64,000 nucleotides of DNA from NCBI RefSeq assembly GCF_007680845.1, contig NZ_VEIY01000001.1, positions 690,227 to 754,226 on the forward strand. The letters are read 5' to 3'. A model generated the notes under the pieces. It was given only the letters and a program-made list of their open reading frames with translations, had not been told where the DNA came from and made no database searches. Made by a program: the position numbers and the translations under genes. How positions within the stretch are numbered: the first letter of the stretch is position 1; every line of letters starts with the position of its first letter. Below are positions 39,891 to 48,996 of this stretch, one piece after another. The stretch is from Curtobacterium pusillum (lineage in GTDB: Bacteria > Actinomycetota > Actinomycetes > Actinomycetales > Microbacteriaceae).

Positions 39891-41408
39891 ATGACTCAAC
39901 AGGACACCGGCGGCCCCGCGTCGGCGACACGGTTCTTCGACTGGATCCGGGGCATCCACGTCACCCGGACCGACGATCGCTGGCTCGCCGGCGTGTGCGG
40001 TGCGGTCGCCCAGCGGACGGGCCTCGACCCGCTCGTGGTGCGCGGCGTCGCGATCGTCGTGGCTCTGCTCGGTGGTCCGGTGTTCCTGGCCTACGCGGCC
40101 GGTTGGGCGCTGCTGCCGGACTCCGCCGGACGGATCCACCTCGAGCGGATGATCCGGGGTGTCCTCGACCCCGCGCTCATCGCGATCGGCGTCCTCGTCG
40201 TCCTGACGTTCGTGCCGGCCGTGCAGGGCATCTGGTGGCAGGGCGTCCCCGTCGCCTGGGGGATGCCGGGCTGGCTCTCGGCCACGCTCGGCACGGCCTG
40301 GACCATCGCCCTGGTGGGGTGTGCGATCTGGTTGGTCGTGGTGCTGGCCCGCCGTGGTGTCCGCCCGGGCGACCCGACCGACCCGACCGACTGGAACGGC
40401 GCGGCCGGGACCGACGCCGGTGGGCTGCGGCGTGACTTCTGGACCAGCGCCGAGGACCCGACCGGCCCGGCCGGCTCCGCTGGCCCCGCTGGCCCCGCCG
40501 GCCCCGGTGGGCCAGGTGGGCCAGGTGGCCCCGCTGGGCCCGCCGGCCCCGGCGGCCCCGCTGGTCCGGCGTGGTCGACGGCGGGCGCCACCACGGCTCC
40601 CGGACCCGGCCGTCCCGGGGCCGCAGGGGACGCGACGGGGGCGAGCAGCGCCTCCTGGACGTGGAACGGGACCACCGCCGCCGACCGCCACCAGCAGCAC
40701 CTCGACCGGGTGCGACGGGAACGTGAGCGCGCGGCCGAGCGGCGTGCCCGCCGAGCCGAGCGTGTACCTGGGGCGGCGTTCCTCGCGGTGAGTCTCGGAC
40801 TGGCGCTCGTCGCGGGGGCCGGCGTCGCGGTGTGGGCGCAGCAGGCCGGGCTCTCGGTCGCCGTGCTCGGCATCGCCGCGGCGCTCGGCGTGCTCGCCGT
40901 CGCGACGATCGTCGCCGGCGTCCGGGGGCGCGAGAGCGGGGGCCTCGGACTCTTCGCCACGATCGGCGTCGTCGCGCTCGTCGTCACGGGCGTGCTGCCC
41001 GCGGGGACGCAGGTCTCCGTGATCGGCGGCACGACCTGGCGGGTGGACGACGTCGGACGGGGCGCCGAACGGAACTACGCGATGGTGGTCGGCGGTCCCA
41101 CGCTCGACCTGCGCGGACTCGACGAGGCCGACGGCGGCGGGCGGGTCAACCTGTGGCTCGGCGCCGGGGGAGCCGAGGTCCGGCTGCCGACCGATGCGCC
41201 GGTCCGCGTCGAGGTGAGCGGTGTCGGCTACGGCGTCGACGTGACACCGGGCGACGATGACGACGACGGCCAGGGCGGGGTGCTCGGCACCACCCTCGTC
41301 GAGAACCGGGCGGCCCGCACCGCGAGTGCCGCTGAGACCACGACCGTGCACGTGTGGGTCCTCGGTGGCGGGGTCACCGTCCCGCGTGCGGTCTTCGTGA
41401 ACGAGTGA
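39891..41408 (+). CDS. PspC domain protein with collagen-like linker
   Basis: 505 residues. PspC domain at about 20-85 (WLAGVCGAVAQRTGLDPLVV), two or more hydrophobic segments to about 160, then a Gly-X-Y run at about 190-227 (for example GPAGPAGPGGPGGPGG). More membrane segments follow (about 295-365), then a C-terminal beta-rich domain ending VPRAVFVNE, which resembles the LiaF/DUF1707-associated C-terminal domain. Divergent from the PspC kinase, hence probably part of the same stress circuit (inference). The start is chosen at the first ATG before a credible PspC domain. Confidence 0.82.
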   Translation: MTQQDTGGPASATRFFDWIRGIHVTRTDDRWLAGVCGAVAQRTGLDPLVVRGVAIVVALLGGPVFLAYAAGWALLPDSAGRIHLERMIRGVLDPALIAIGVLVVLTFVPAVQGIWWQGVPVAWGMPGWLSATLGTAWTIALVGCAIWLVVVLARRGVRPGDPTDPTDWNGAAGTDAGGLRRDFWTSAEDPTGPAGSAGPAGPAGPGGPGGPGGPAGPAGPGGPAGPAWSTAGATTAPGPGRPGAAGDATGASSASWTWNGTTAADRHQQHLDRVRRERERAAERRARRAERVPGAAFLAVSLGLALVAGAGVAVWAQQAGLSVAVLGIAAALGVLAVATIVAGVRGRESGGLGLFATIGVVALVVTGVLPAGTQVSVIGGTTWRVDDVGRGAERNYAMVVGGPTLDLRGLDEADGGGRVNLWLGAGGAEVRLPTDAPVRVEVSGVGYGVDVTPGDDDDDGQGGVLGTTLVENRAARTASAAETTTVHVWVLGGGVTVPRAVFVNE

Positions 41409-41418
41409 GGAAGCGATC

Positions 41419-41703
41419 ATGACCGACGACACCACCCCCCTGGACCGGACCGAACCGCTCGACGAGCCGGTCGGCGATGATCCGACACCCGCCACGGTGG
41501 ATGCCCGCCCTCGGAGGGCGGCGCGGTTCGGCACCGTGTTCTGGGGCGTCGTGCTCCTGGTGTTCGCCGCGGCGATGGCGGTGACCGCGCTGCCGTTGTT
41601 CTCCGTCGACCCGCTGACCCTGGTGCTGGCGGCGTGCGTCGCGGCGGGCGTCCTGCTCGTGGTGGCCGGCGTGGCGGCCGCGGTCACCCGACCGCGGTCC
41701 TGA
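41419..41703 (+). CDS. Small two-helix membrane protein
   Basis: 94 residues, not recognised. A polar acidic N-terminus is followed by two hydrophobic segments (VFWGVVLLVFAAAMAVTALP and LVLAACVAAGVLLVVAGVAA). AGGAAG lies upstream of the ATG. It starts 10 nt after the PspC gene and is surely cotranscribed with it. The stop lies within the first, degenerate unit of the 29-bp tandem repeat. Confidence 0.75.
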   Translation: MTDDTTPLDRTEPLDEPVGDDPTPATVDARPRRAARFGTVFWGVVLLVFAAAMAVTALPLFSVDPLTLVLAACVAAGVLLVVAGVAAAVTRPRS

Positions 41704-41840
41704 CGGGCCCGGCGGTGGCGGGCCCGGTCGTGACGGCCGCCGTCGCCCAGCCGCGGTCGTGACGGCCGCCGCCGCCCGACCGCGGTCGTGACGGTCACCG
41801 TCGCCCGGCCGCGCTCGTGACGGTCACCGCTGCCCGGACC
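41695..41840 (+). repeat. Tandem repeat, 29-bp unit, four good copies plus one degenerate copy
   Basis: Units begin at 41725, 41754, 41783 and 41812, each starting CGGTCGTGACGG or a close variant. A degenerate 30-nt unit starts at 41695 and contains the stop codon of the upstream gene. There are no spacers between the units, so this is not a CRISPR array. The array ends 4 nt before the -10 element of the permease gene. Confidence 0.8.
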
Positions 41841-41843
41841 GCC

Positions 41844-41849
41844 TACCAT
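41844..41849 (+). promoter_or_regulatory. -10 element TACCAT, leaderless promoter of the APC permease
   Basis: TACCAT ends 7 nt before GTG 41857. Its -35 region would fall inside the 29-bp tandem array. Confidence 0.45.
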
Positions 41850-41856
41850 CGTCATC

Positions 41857-43842
41857 GTGACCGCGACAGACGCCGAGCGGGCCGCGGAACGCGACGCGAC
41901 CGAGCCACCCCTCGACCGCAGCACCCGCCTGCGTCGCTGGATGCTGCACGGCGCGGACCAGGGCGCCTCGCACCAGGGCCCCCACCAGGTCGAGGTCGAG
42001 AAGACCCACTCGTGGTGGCGCGTGATGTGCCTCACCGGCGTCGACTACTTCTCCACCCTCGGCTACCAGCCCGCCATCGCCGCGCTCGCCGCCGGGCTCC
42101 TGTCGCCGATCGCGACGATCGTCCTCGTCCTCGTCACCCTGCTCGGCGCGCTGCCGGTGTACCGCCGGGTGGCGCAGGACAGCTTCAGGGGCGCCGGGTC
42201 GATCATGATGCTCGAGAAGCTGCTGCCCTGGTGGGCCGGCAAGCTCTTCGTCCTCGTGCTGCTCGGCTTCGCGGTCACCGACTTCATGATCACGATGACC
42301 CTGTCGGCAGCGGACGCCACGGCCCACATCGCCGAGAACCCGTACACGCCGCACTGGTTCACCGAGATCCCGATCCCGATCACCCTGGCCCTGCTGCTCC
42401 TGCTCGGCATCGTGTTCCTCCGCGGCTTCAAGGAGGCGATCGGCATCGCCGTCGGGCTCGTCGGGGTGTTCCTGGCGCTCAACGCGGTCGTCGTCGTGGT
42501 CGCCCTCTGGCACGTGTTCGAGCACCCGATGGTCGCGAGCGACTGGTGGAGCGGGCTCACCGCGCAGCACAGCAACCCGCTCGTGATGATCGGGATCGCC
42601 CTCCTCGTGTTCCCGAAGCTCGCGCTCGGCCTGTCCGGCTTCGAGACCGGTGTGGCCGTGATGCCGCAGGTCCGCGGGGACGCCTCGGACGACTCGAGTG
42701 CCCGACCGGAAGGACGGATCCGCGGCACGAAGCGGCTGCTCACCGTCGCCGCCGTGATCATGAGCTCGTTCCTCATCACGTCCTCGATCGCCACGACGTT
42801 CCTCATCCCGCAGCACGAGTTCCAGCCCGGCGGCGGTGCGAACGGCCGTGCGCTCGCCTTCCTCGCCCACCAGTACCTGGGCGGCGTGTTCGGGTCCGTG
42901 TACGACTTCTCGACCGTCGCCATCCTGTGGTTCGCCGGGGCGAGCGCGATGGCCGGCCTGCTCAACCTCGTGCCCCGCTTCCTGCCCCGCTACGGCATGG
43001 CGCCGCAGTGGGCGCGAGCGACCCGGCCGCTCGTGATCATCTTCACGCTCATCGCGTTCGTCATCACGATCATCTTCCGCGCCGACGTCGACGCGCAGGG
43101 CGGCGCGTACGCCACCGGCGTGCTGGTGCTCATCACGAGCGCCGCCGTCGCGGTGACGCTCTCGGCACGGCGCAAGCAGCAGCGGAAGCGCACGATCGGC
43201 TTCGGCGTGATCGCCGTCGTGTTCGTCTACACGACGATCGCGAACGTCATCGAACGACCCGACGGCGTCCGGATCGCGGCGGTGTTCATCGTCGCGATCG
43301 TCGTCGTGTCCCTGGTCTCGCGGGTGCGTCGCTCGTTCGAGCTCCGGGCATCGTCGATCGAGCTCGACGCCACCGCGAGGCAGTTCGTCGAGGCCGACGC
43401 CGACCAGTTCAGCTCGGTCTGCATCATCGCGAACGAACCCGGTGCCGGGACCGCCGAGGCGTACCGGTCGAAGGGCCGCGAGGAACGCCGCGACTCCGGC
43501 ATCCCGGCGCGGGTCCCGACGATGTTCCTCGAGGTGCTGCCGGCCGACTCCTCCGACTTCGAGGAGGACCTCGTCGTCGAAGGACACGTCATCCACGGGC
43601 ACCGCGTGCTGAAGGTCCGCTCCGGCAACGTCCCCAACACCATCGCGTCGACCCTCCTCGCGATCCGCGACATCGCCGGCGTCGTCCCGAGCATCTACTT
43701 CGAGTGGAACGAGGGCAGCCCGATCCGGAACGCCATCCGCTTCGTGTTCACCGGCGTCGGCGACGTCGCCCCCGTGACGCGCGAGGTGCTGCGCGAGGCG
43801 GAACCGGACGTCAACCGACGACCCAGCGTCCACGTGTCGTGA
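41857..43842 (+). CDS. APC family permease
   Basis: 661 residues. About 12 hydrophobic segments span about 50-490, with an early [21 protein letters not shown] block typical of the amino acid-polyamine-organocation superfamily. A soluble C-terminal domain of about 160 residues follows ([18 protein letters not shown]). Substrate unknown; amino acids or potassium are possible for this architecture. The GTG start is supported by the upstream -10 element. The stop overlaps the EamA GTG (GTGA). Confidence 0.88.
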   Translation: MTATDAERAAERDATEPPLDRSTRLRRWMLHGADQGASHQGPHQVEVEKTHSWWRVMCLTGVDYFSTLGYQPAIAALAAGLLSPIATIVLVLVTLLGALPVYRRVAQDSFRGAGSIMMLEKLLPWWAGKLFVLVLLGFAVTDFMITMTLSAADATAHIAENPYTPHWFTEIPIPITLALLLLLGIVFLRGFKEAIGIAVGLVGVFLALNAVVVVVALWHVFEHPMVASDWWSGLTAQHSNPLVMIGIALLVFPKLALGLSGFETGVAVMPQVRGDASDDSSARPEGRIRGTKRLLTVAAVIMSSFLITSSIATTFLIPQHEFQPGGGANGRALAFLAHQYLGGVFGSVYDFSTVAILWFAGASAMAGLLNLVPRFLPRYGMAPQWARATRPLVIIFTLIAFVITIIFRADVDAQGGAYATGVLVLITSAAVAVTLSARRKQQRKRTIGFGVIAVVFVYTTIANVIERPDGVRIAAVFIVAIVVVSLVSRVRRSFELRASSIELDATARQFVEADADQFSSVCIIANEPGAGTAEAYRSKGREERRDSGIPARVPTMFLEVLPADSSDFEEDLVVEGHVIHGHRVLKVRSGNVPNTIASTLLAIRDIAGVVPSIYFEWNEGSPIRNAIRFVFTGVGDVAPVTREVLREAEPDVNRRPSVHVS

Positions 43843-44903
43843 CGGGCGACGCGGACGTGCGCCGCGCCTCCAGGCCGCTCGGTGGAGCCGCGGCAGTCCT
43901 CGTCGCCGCAGCCGTGTGGGGGACCACCGGGACCGCGACGCACTTCGCGCCGGGCGTGCCCGCGTTCGTCTTCGGCGCGGTGACGTTCGGACTGGGTGGA
44001 CTCGTCCTCGCGGTCGCCGCGGGGCGGCGGACCGTCGGCGCCCTGGCCGGACCGGCGACGCGCCGGTGGGTGGTGCTCGGCGCGGTCTCGCTCGTCGTCT
44101 ACGCGGTCGCGTTCTACGCCGCCCTCGCCGACGCGGGCGTCGCGCTCGGGACGACGGTGGCCATCGGGTCGTCGCCGGTGTTCGCGGGTCTCGTCGAGTG
44201 GGTGGCGGACGGGAGGCGCGTCACACCCCGGTGGATCGTCGCCACCCTGGTGAGCGTGGCCGGCATGGTCGTCGTGACCCTCGCGCGGTCGGAGGGGGCC
44301 GGGGCAGGGGCGGCGGGGTCCGGGGCGGGTGGGCTGCTCGTGCTCGGGCTCGGGTGTGCGCTCGTCGCCGGGCTGACGTACGCGCTGTACTCGTGGGCGG
44401 TCGCGCGCGGGATCGGGGCGGTGCCGGGCGTTCGCGGGGCGGTGCCGGGCGCGGGCGGGATCGGGGCGGTGCCGGGCGCTCGCGGGGCGGTGCCGGGCGG
44501 AGTCGGGGCCGTGCCGCGCGGTCCCGAGGCCGGTGTGCCGGGGGCGGACGGGCGGGGCGTCGTCGGGGCGGTGTTCGGTCTGGCCGCGGTCCCGTTGGTG
44601 GTCCTCGCGGTGGTCGGCGGCCACGACTCCCTGGGAGTGGCGTCGAACTGGCCGGTCTTCCTCTACCTGGCGCTCGTGCCCACGGTGCTCGGGCACTCCC
44701 TGTACGCGGTGGGGCTCCGGAGCGTCAGCGCCTCGGTCGCGACGCTGCTGTCCCTGGTCGAGCCGGTGGTCGCGGCGGTGCTGGCGGTGCTCGTCGTGGG
44801 GGAGCACCTCGGCGCGGGCGGCACGGTCGGGATCGTGCTCGTCGTGGGCGGGCTCGCCCTGTTGGCCCTGCCTGCTCGTGGGGCCGGTCGCTCGCGCTCC
44901 TGA
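43839..44903 (+). CDS. EamA (drug/metabolite) transporter with an internal tandem repeat
   Basis: 354 residues, two five-helix halves typical of EamA exporters ([20 protein letters not shown] early, [20 protein letters not shown] late). The loop at about 190-235 carries repeated GAVPG units that normal members (about 300 residues) lack. The N-terminal RRASRPL is encoded by a GGAGGCGCGG repeat arm. GTG start in a 4-nt overlap with the APC gene. Substrate unknown. Confidence 0.88.
   Translation: MTGDADVRRASRPLGGAAAVLVAAAVWGTTGTATHFAPGVPAFVFGAVTFGLGGLVLAVAAGRRTVGALAGPATRRWVVLGAVSLVVYAVAFYAALADAGVALGTTVAIGSSPVFAGLVEWVADGRRVTPRWIVATLVSVAGMVVVTLARSEGAGAGAAGSGAGGLLVLGLGCALVAGLTYALYSWAVARGIGAVPGVRGAVPGAGGIGAVPGARGAVPGGVGAVPRGPEAGVPGADGRGVVGAVFGLAAVPLVVLAVVGGHDSLGVASNWPVFLYLALVPTVLGHSLYAVGLRSVSASVATLLSLVEPVVAAVLAVLVVGEHLGAGGTVGIVLVVGGLALLALPARGAGRSRS
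43862..43871 (-). repeat. GGAGGCGCGG arm (inverted) at the EamA 5' end
   Basis: Exact CCGCGCCTCC followed by AGGCC, the same flank as at 446 and 26345. It encodes R-A-S-R near residue 10. Confidence 0.6.
44415..44520 (+). repeat. In-frame GC-rich minisatellite within the EamA gene
   Basis: GGGGCGGTGCCGGGCG is exact at 44415, 44436, 44463 and 44484, with a variant at 44505. Spacings are 21, 27, 21 and 21 nt, all multiples of three, so the frame is kept. A larger 48-nt unit is visible (44415 to 44463). Confidence 0.8.
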
Positions 44904-45085
44904 CGGCGGTCGGCGGTGGCCGGGCGACGGCCGGTCGCCGGTCCGGCGGAGGGCGCCACCCGGTGCGGTTTGCCGCAAACTGCGGGCGCAGCCATCGACG
45001 CGCCCGCCGGTGCTCAGGAGACTGATCGCACCACGACGCCCCGTCGTGGCCGGCCGGTACCACCGTCCCTGCGAGGAACATCACG

Positions 45086-46111
45086 ATGTCCGAGCACCAC
45101 TTCGCAGCACCCCGCGAGCCCCTGCGGCTCGCCTACTTCATCACGTCGTACGGCGACGGCGTCCAGCTGCTCCGGCTCGTGCGCGTTCTCCGGGCCGGAG
45201 ACCCCGACGCCGAGATCGTCGTCCAGCACGACGAGACGCACAACGCCCTCGACCGTGCACCGCTCGACGCGCTCGGCGTCCACGTCCTGCTCAGCCCGGA
45301 GACGATCGGCTGGGGCGACATCACCCTCGACCGTGCCCGGTGGCGGGTGTACGGCTGGATCCTCGAGCACCTCGACGTCGACTGGGTCATGATGCTGTCC
45401 GAGCAGGACCACCCGACCGCGCCCCTCGGCGTCCTCCGCGAGCGACTCGGAGCCGCGGCCGCGAACGGGACCGACGTCGTCATGGAGGCCTGGCGCCTCG
45501 ACGAGATCCCGGACCCGGAGATCCGTGCCGAAGCCGCTCAGCGGTACCGGTTCCAGTGGTACGCGCTGCCGACGACGGGGCTCGCGAGGCACCTGCCACG
45601 ACCGGTCGCCCGCTTCGTCGACCGCGCCGCGGGTGTCCTCGTCCACCGCCTGCACAAGCACGGGCTGCCCGTCCGCCTCGCGCTCGCGATGCCGTCGGTC
45701 GGCGTGCCCGCGCGCATCGGGTTCCGCGCACTCCGGACCCCGTTCGACCGGGCACACCCCGGCTGGCACAACAACTGCTGGTTCGCGCTGGACCGACGCG
45801 CGATGCAGGCGGTCGTGACACGGATCGAGGCCGACCCCGCCCTCGTGCGCTACTACGAGCGCACCGTGATCCCGGTCGAGTCGCTGTTCGCCACGATCCT
45901 CGAGAACGACCCGTCGATCCGGGTGGAGCACGAGTCGCTGCACACCATCCGCTGGTCGGACCACCGCTCCGGGCGTCCCGACGTCTTCACCGTCGAGGAC
46001 GTCCCGATGCTGGTCGCCGCCCCGCACCCGTTCGCCCGCAAGTTCGGCGCAGACCCCCGCGTGCTCGACGCCCTCGCCGAGCACGTCCTGCTCACCAAGG
46101 AGCCATCATGA
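45086..46111 (+). CDS. GT14-type (beta-1,6-N-acetylglucosaminyltransferase-like) glycosyltransferase
   Basis: 341 residues. Begins LRLAYFITSYGDGVQLLRLV and contains the family-like MMLSEQDHPTAPLGVL block (compare LSGQDYP in core-2/I-branching enzymes) and HPGWHNNCWFALDRRAM. It probably transfers a sugar during surface-glycan synthesis. GAGGA precedes the ATG. The stop overlaps the epimerase ATG. The 182-nt spacer upstream holds no gene; it has a small GTTTGC/GCAAAC inverted repeat at 44968-44980. Confidence 0.78.
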   Translation: MSEHHFAAPREPLRLAYFITSYGDGVQLLRLVRVLRAGDPDAEIVVQHDETHNALDRAPLDALGVHVLLSPETIGWGDITLDRARWRVYGWILEHLDVDWVMMLSEQDHPTAPLGVLRERLGAAAANGTDVVMEAWRLDEIPDPEIRAEAAQRYRFQWYALPTTGLARHLPRPVARFVDRAAGVLVHRLHKHGLPVRLALAMPSVGVPARIGFRALRTPFDRAHPGWHNNCWFALDRRAMQAVVTRIEADPALVRYYERTVIPVESLFATILENDPSIRVEHESLHTIRWSDHRSGRPDVFTVEDVPMLVAAPHPFARKFGADPRVLDALAEHVLLTKEPS

Positions 46112-47229
46112 CCGGCCGTACCGTCCTCATCACCGGCGGTGCCGGGTTCATCGGTTCCCGTCTCGCCGCCGACCTGGCCGCCGACGGCGACGACGTCGTC
46201 CTGCTCGACGTCCTGCACCCCCAGGTGCACGCCGGCGGCTGGCCCGCACTCCCGGCGGACATCACCGCGATCCCGTTCGACGTCACCGTGCCGACCATGT
46301 GGGACGCCGTGCTCCGGTCCGTGCGCCCGGACGTCGTCGTCCACCTCGCGGCCGAGACCGGCACCGGGCAGTCCCTGACCGAGGCGAGCCGCCACACCAG
46401 GGTCAACGTCGTCGGCACGAGCGAGCTCCTCGACGGGCTGCACCGGGCCGGCCACGTCCCGGACCGCTTCGTCCTCGCGTCGTCCCGCGCCGTGTACGGC
46501 GAGGGCGAGTGGGCCACACCGGACGGCACGCGCTTCGCCGCCGCCGCCCGCGACGTCCGGCAGCTCGACCGCGCGGAGTGGGACCCGTCGGCGCCTGGAG
46601 ACGCGGGCGGTGGTCCGGCCCACCCGCTGGCGCACGCCGCGGCGACGACGCAACCACGCCCCTCCAACGTGTACGCGGCGACCAAGCTCGCGCAGGAGCA
46701 CGTGCTGCACGCCTGGGCCTCCGCGCACGGCACGCCCCTCAGCGTGCTGCGCCTGCAGAACGTCTACGGACCGGGCCAGTCCCTCACGAACCCGTACACC
46801 GGCATCGTGAGCCTGTTCGGTCGCCTGGCGCGGGAGCACCGCTCGATCCCCGTCTACGAGGACGGCCACATCACCCGCGACTTCGTCTTCGTCGACGACG
46901 TCGTGCGTGCGCTGTCCGCGGCCACCCGGAGCACCACGGAGGGCACCAGCACCGTCGACATCGGTTCCGGCGCACCGATGACGTTGCTCGACCTCGCCGC
47001 CCTCGTCGCTGCACAGGCGGGTGCCCCGGCGCCGCAGGTCACCGGGCAGTACCGGCTCGGGGACGTGCGGGCGGCGTTCGCGGACGTGTCGGCCGCGGCG
47101 GACGCCCTCGGGTACGTCCCGCAGGTCGACCCGGAGCACGGGATCGCCCTGCTGCTCGCGTGGATGGCGACGCAGGACGCGCCGACGCAGGACGTGCCGG
47201 CGCAGCCGCAACCGCTCCGGGTGGCCTGA
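46108..47229 (+). CDS. NAD-dependent epimerase/dehydratase (extended SDR)
   Basis: 373 residues. Rossmann motif LITGGAGFIGSRLAAD; active site Ser-Ser in LASSRAVYG and Tyr-x3-Lys in NVYAATKLA; LQNVYGPGQSLTNPYTGI; RDFVFVDDVVRAL. The insert between the Ser and Tyr motifs (about 130-185) resembles nucleotide-sugar 4-epimerases acting on dTDP-deoxysugars, but the substrate cannot be read from sequence. Coupled to the GT14 gene, so it likely makes its donor sugar. Confidence 0.87.
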   Translation: MTGRTVLITGGAGFIGSRLAADLAADGDDVVLLDVLHPQVHAGGWPALPADITAIPFDVTVPTMWDAVLRSVRPDVVVHLAAETGTGQSLTEASRHTRVNVVGTSELLDGLHRAGHVPDRFVLASSRAVYGEGEWATPDGTRFAAAARDVRQLDRAEWDPSAPGDAGGGPAHPLAHAAATTQPRPSNVYAATKLAQEHVLHAWASAHGTPLSVLRLQNVYGPGQSLTNPYTGIVSLFGRLAREHRSIPVYEDGHITRDFVFVDDVVRALSAATRSTTEGTSTVDIGSGAPMTLLDLAALVAAQAGAPAPQVTGQYRLGDVRAAFADVSAAADALGYVPQVDPEHGIALLLAWMATQDAPTQDVPAQPQPLRVA

Positions 47230-47253
47230 GCGCCCCGGGCCACCGCGCCAGCG

Positions 47254-48936
47254 CTACTCGCCGACGATCTGGTCCCGCACCTTCCGTCGGAGCACCTTGC
47301 CGATCATCGACCGGGGCAGGTCGTCGACCACGACGACCCGGCGCGGCACCTTGTAGGCCGCCAGGTGCTCGCGCGACCAGGCCCGCAGCGCCTCCGCGTC
47401 GAAGGTGGCCGGGTCCTTCGGCACCACCACGGCGACGACCTGCTCGTTGCCGGCGTGGGTGATGCCGACGACGGCGACCTCGCGCACGCTCGGGTGCTTG
47501 AGCAGGGCGTCCTCGACCTCCGACGGGGAGACGTTGAACCCACCGGTGATGATGAGCTCCTTGAGGCGGTCGACGATCCGGACGTACCCGTCGACGTCGA
47601 TCGCCACGACGTCACCCGTGCGGAACCAGCCGTCGGCGGTGAAGACCTCGTCGGTGGCCTCGGCCTTGCCCCAGTAGCCCCGGAACACCTGGGGACCGCG
47701 GACCTGCAGCTCGCCGGGCTCGTCGGTGCCGAGCACCTTCGTCCCGTCGTCGGGATCGACGACCCGGGCCTCGGTCGAGGACAACGGGAGCCCGATAGCG
47801 CCGAGGCGACGTGCCGGCGACACCGGGTTCGCCATGAGCACCGGCGAGCACTCGGAGAGGCCGTAGCCCTCGACGAGGTAGCCGCCGGTCCGGGCCTCCC
47901 ACGGCTCGACGACGTCCTGCGACAACGGCATCGCGCCGGAGATCCCGATCTCGATGCCGGCGAGCGACACCCCCGCGGAGTCCGCCGCGTGCTGCAGCCG
48001 CGTGTAGATCGGCGGCACGGCCGGCAGGAACGTCGGCGGGTGCTTCTTCACCGCCGCGAGCACGAGCGCCGGGTCGAACGCCGGGAACAGCACCAGCCGC
48101 GACGCCATGCTCATCGCGAAGGTCAGGCAGAGCGTCAGACCGTAGGCGTGGAACATCGGCAGCACCGCGTACACGACGTTGTCGCCCCGCACGATCTGCG
48201 GGACCCACGCTCGGGACTGCGCGGCGTTCGCGAGCAGGTTGCGGTGGCTGAGCACCGCGCCCTTCGGCACCCCGGTCGTGCCGGAGGTGTACTGGATGAG
48301 CGCGACGTCGCCGGTCGCCGGACGCGGGTGCCGCTTCGACAGCTTGCGGCTGGACACGAGGTCGTCCCAGGTCGTGGTGCCGTGGACGCTCGTCGTGAGC
48401 TTCGCGCGGGACTCGCGGGCCTTCGCGATCGGCAGGGCGAGCGCCAGACGGGTGCTCCGCGGCATCGCGCGCGTGAGGTCGACCGAGACGATCGCGTCGA
48501 GCGACACGTCCGCGGGGAAGTCCTGCAGCGTCGCGACGGACTTGTCCCAGGCGATGGCGACCTTCGCGCCGTGGTCCTCGAACTGGTGGCGGAGCTCCCG
48601 CGGCGTGTACAGCGGGTTGTGCTCGACGACGATCGCCCCGAGCCGGAGCACCGCGTAGAAGGCCACCACGTGCTGTGGGCAGTTCGGCAGCACGATCGCC
48701 ACCCGGTCGCCGGCGCCCACGCCGAGCTTCCGGAGCCCGTTCGCCGCCCGGAGGATCTGCTCCTCGAGCTGGGCGTACGTGGTGGTCCGCTTGAAGAACT
48801 CGAGCGCGACGTGCTTCGGGAAGCGCCGAGCGGACTCCTCCACGAGGTCGTACAAGGAGCCCGTCGGCTCGTCGATGTCGTGCGGGACCCCCGGGGCGTA
48901 CGAGGCAAGCCAGGGACGAGGCGTGTCGATGCTCAC
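47254..48936 (-). CDS. Long-chain fatty acid--CoA ligase (AMP-binding enzyme)
   Basis: 560 residues of the ANL superfamily. P-loop-like YTSGTTGVPKGAVLSH, A5 motif VEGYGLSECSPV, A7 TGDVVAIDVDGYVRIVDRLK, A8 hinge ELIITGGFNVSPSEVE and catalytic Lys in MIGKVLRRKVR. Activates a fatty acid with ATP and CoA for degradation or lipid synthesis. GTG 48936 is chosen since TAGGTT ends 7 nt upstream; a TTG at 48945 lies inside that element. Confidence 0.94.
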   Translation of the reverse strand: MSIDTPRPWLASYAPGVPHDIDEPTGSLYDLVEESARRFPKHVALEFFKRTTTYAQLEEQILRAANGLRKLGVGAGDRVAIVLPNCPQHVVAFYAVLRLGAIVVEHNPLYTPRELRHQFEDHGAKVAIAWDKSVATLQDFPADVSLDAIVSVDLTRAMPRSTRLALALPIAKARESRAKLTTSVHGTTTWDDLVSSRKLSKRHPRPATGDVALIQYTSGTTGVPKGAVLSHRNLLANAAQSRAWVPQIVRGDNVVYAVLPMFHAYGLTLCLTFAMSMASRLVLFPAFDPALVLAAVKKHPPTFLPAVPPIYTRLQHAADSAGVSLAGIEIGISGAMPLSQDVVEPWEARTGGYLVEGYGLSECSPVLMANPVSPARRLGAIGLPLSSTEARVVDPDDGTKVLGTDEPGELQVRGPQVFRGYWGKAEATDEVFTADGWFRTGDVVAIDVDGYVRIVDRLKELIITGGFNVSPSEVEDALLKHPSVREVAVVGITHAGNEQVVAVVVPKDPATFDAEALRAWSREHLAAYKVPRRVVVVDDLPRSMIGKVLRRKVRDQIVGE

Positions 48937-48943
48937 GCGGACC

Positions 48944-48949
48944 AACCTA
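48944..48949 (-). promoter_or_regulatory. -10 element TAGGTT, leaderless promoter of the acyl-CoA ligase
   Basis: TAGGTT on the minus strand ends 7 nt before GTG 48936 and rules against the TTG at 48945. Confidence 0.45.
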
Positions 48950-48996
48950 GCGGGCGGTCGCGGCGGGTTGTCAGGGGCACGACGGACGATGGGGGC

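Noticed and set aside
41695..41840. CRISPR array
   Set aside because: The 29-bp units are head to tail without spacers, and no cas gene is present.
44968..44980. GTTTGC/GCAAAC dyad before the GT14 gene as an operator
   Set aside because: Only 6-bp half-sites and no recognisable promoter next to it; too weak to claim.
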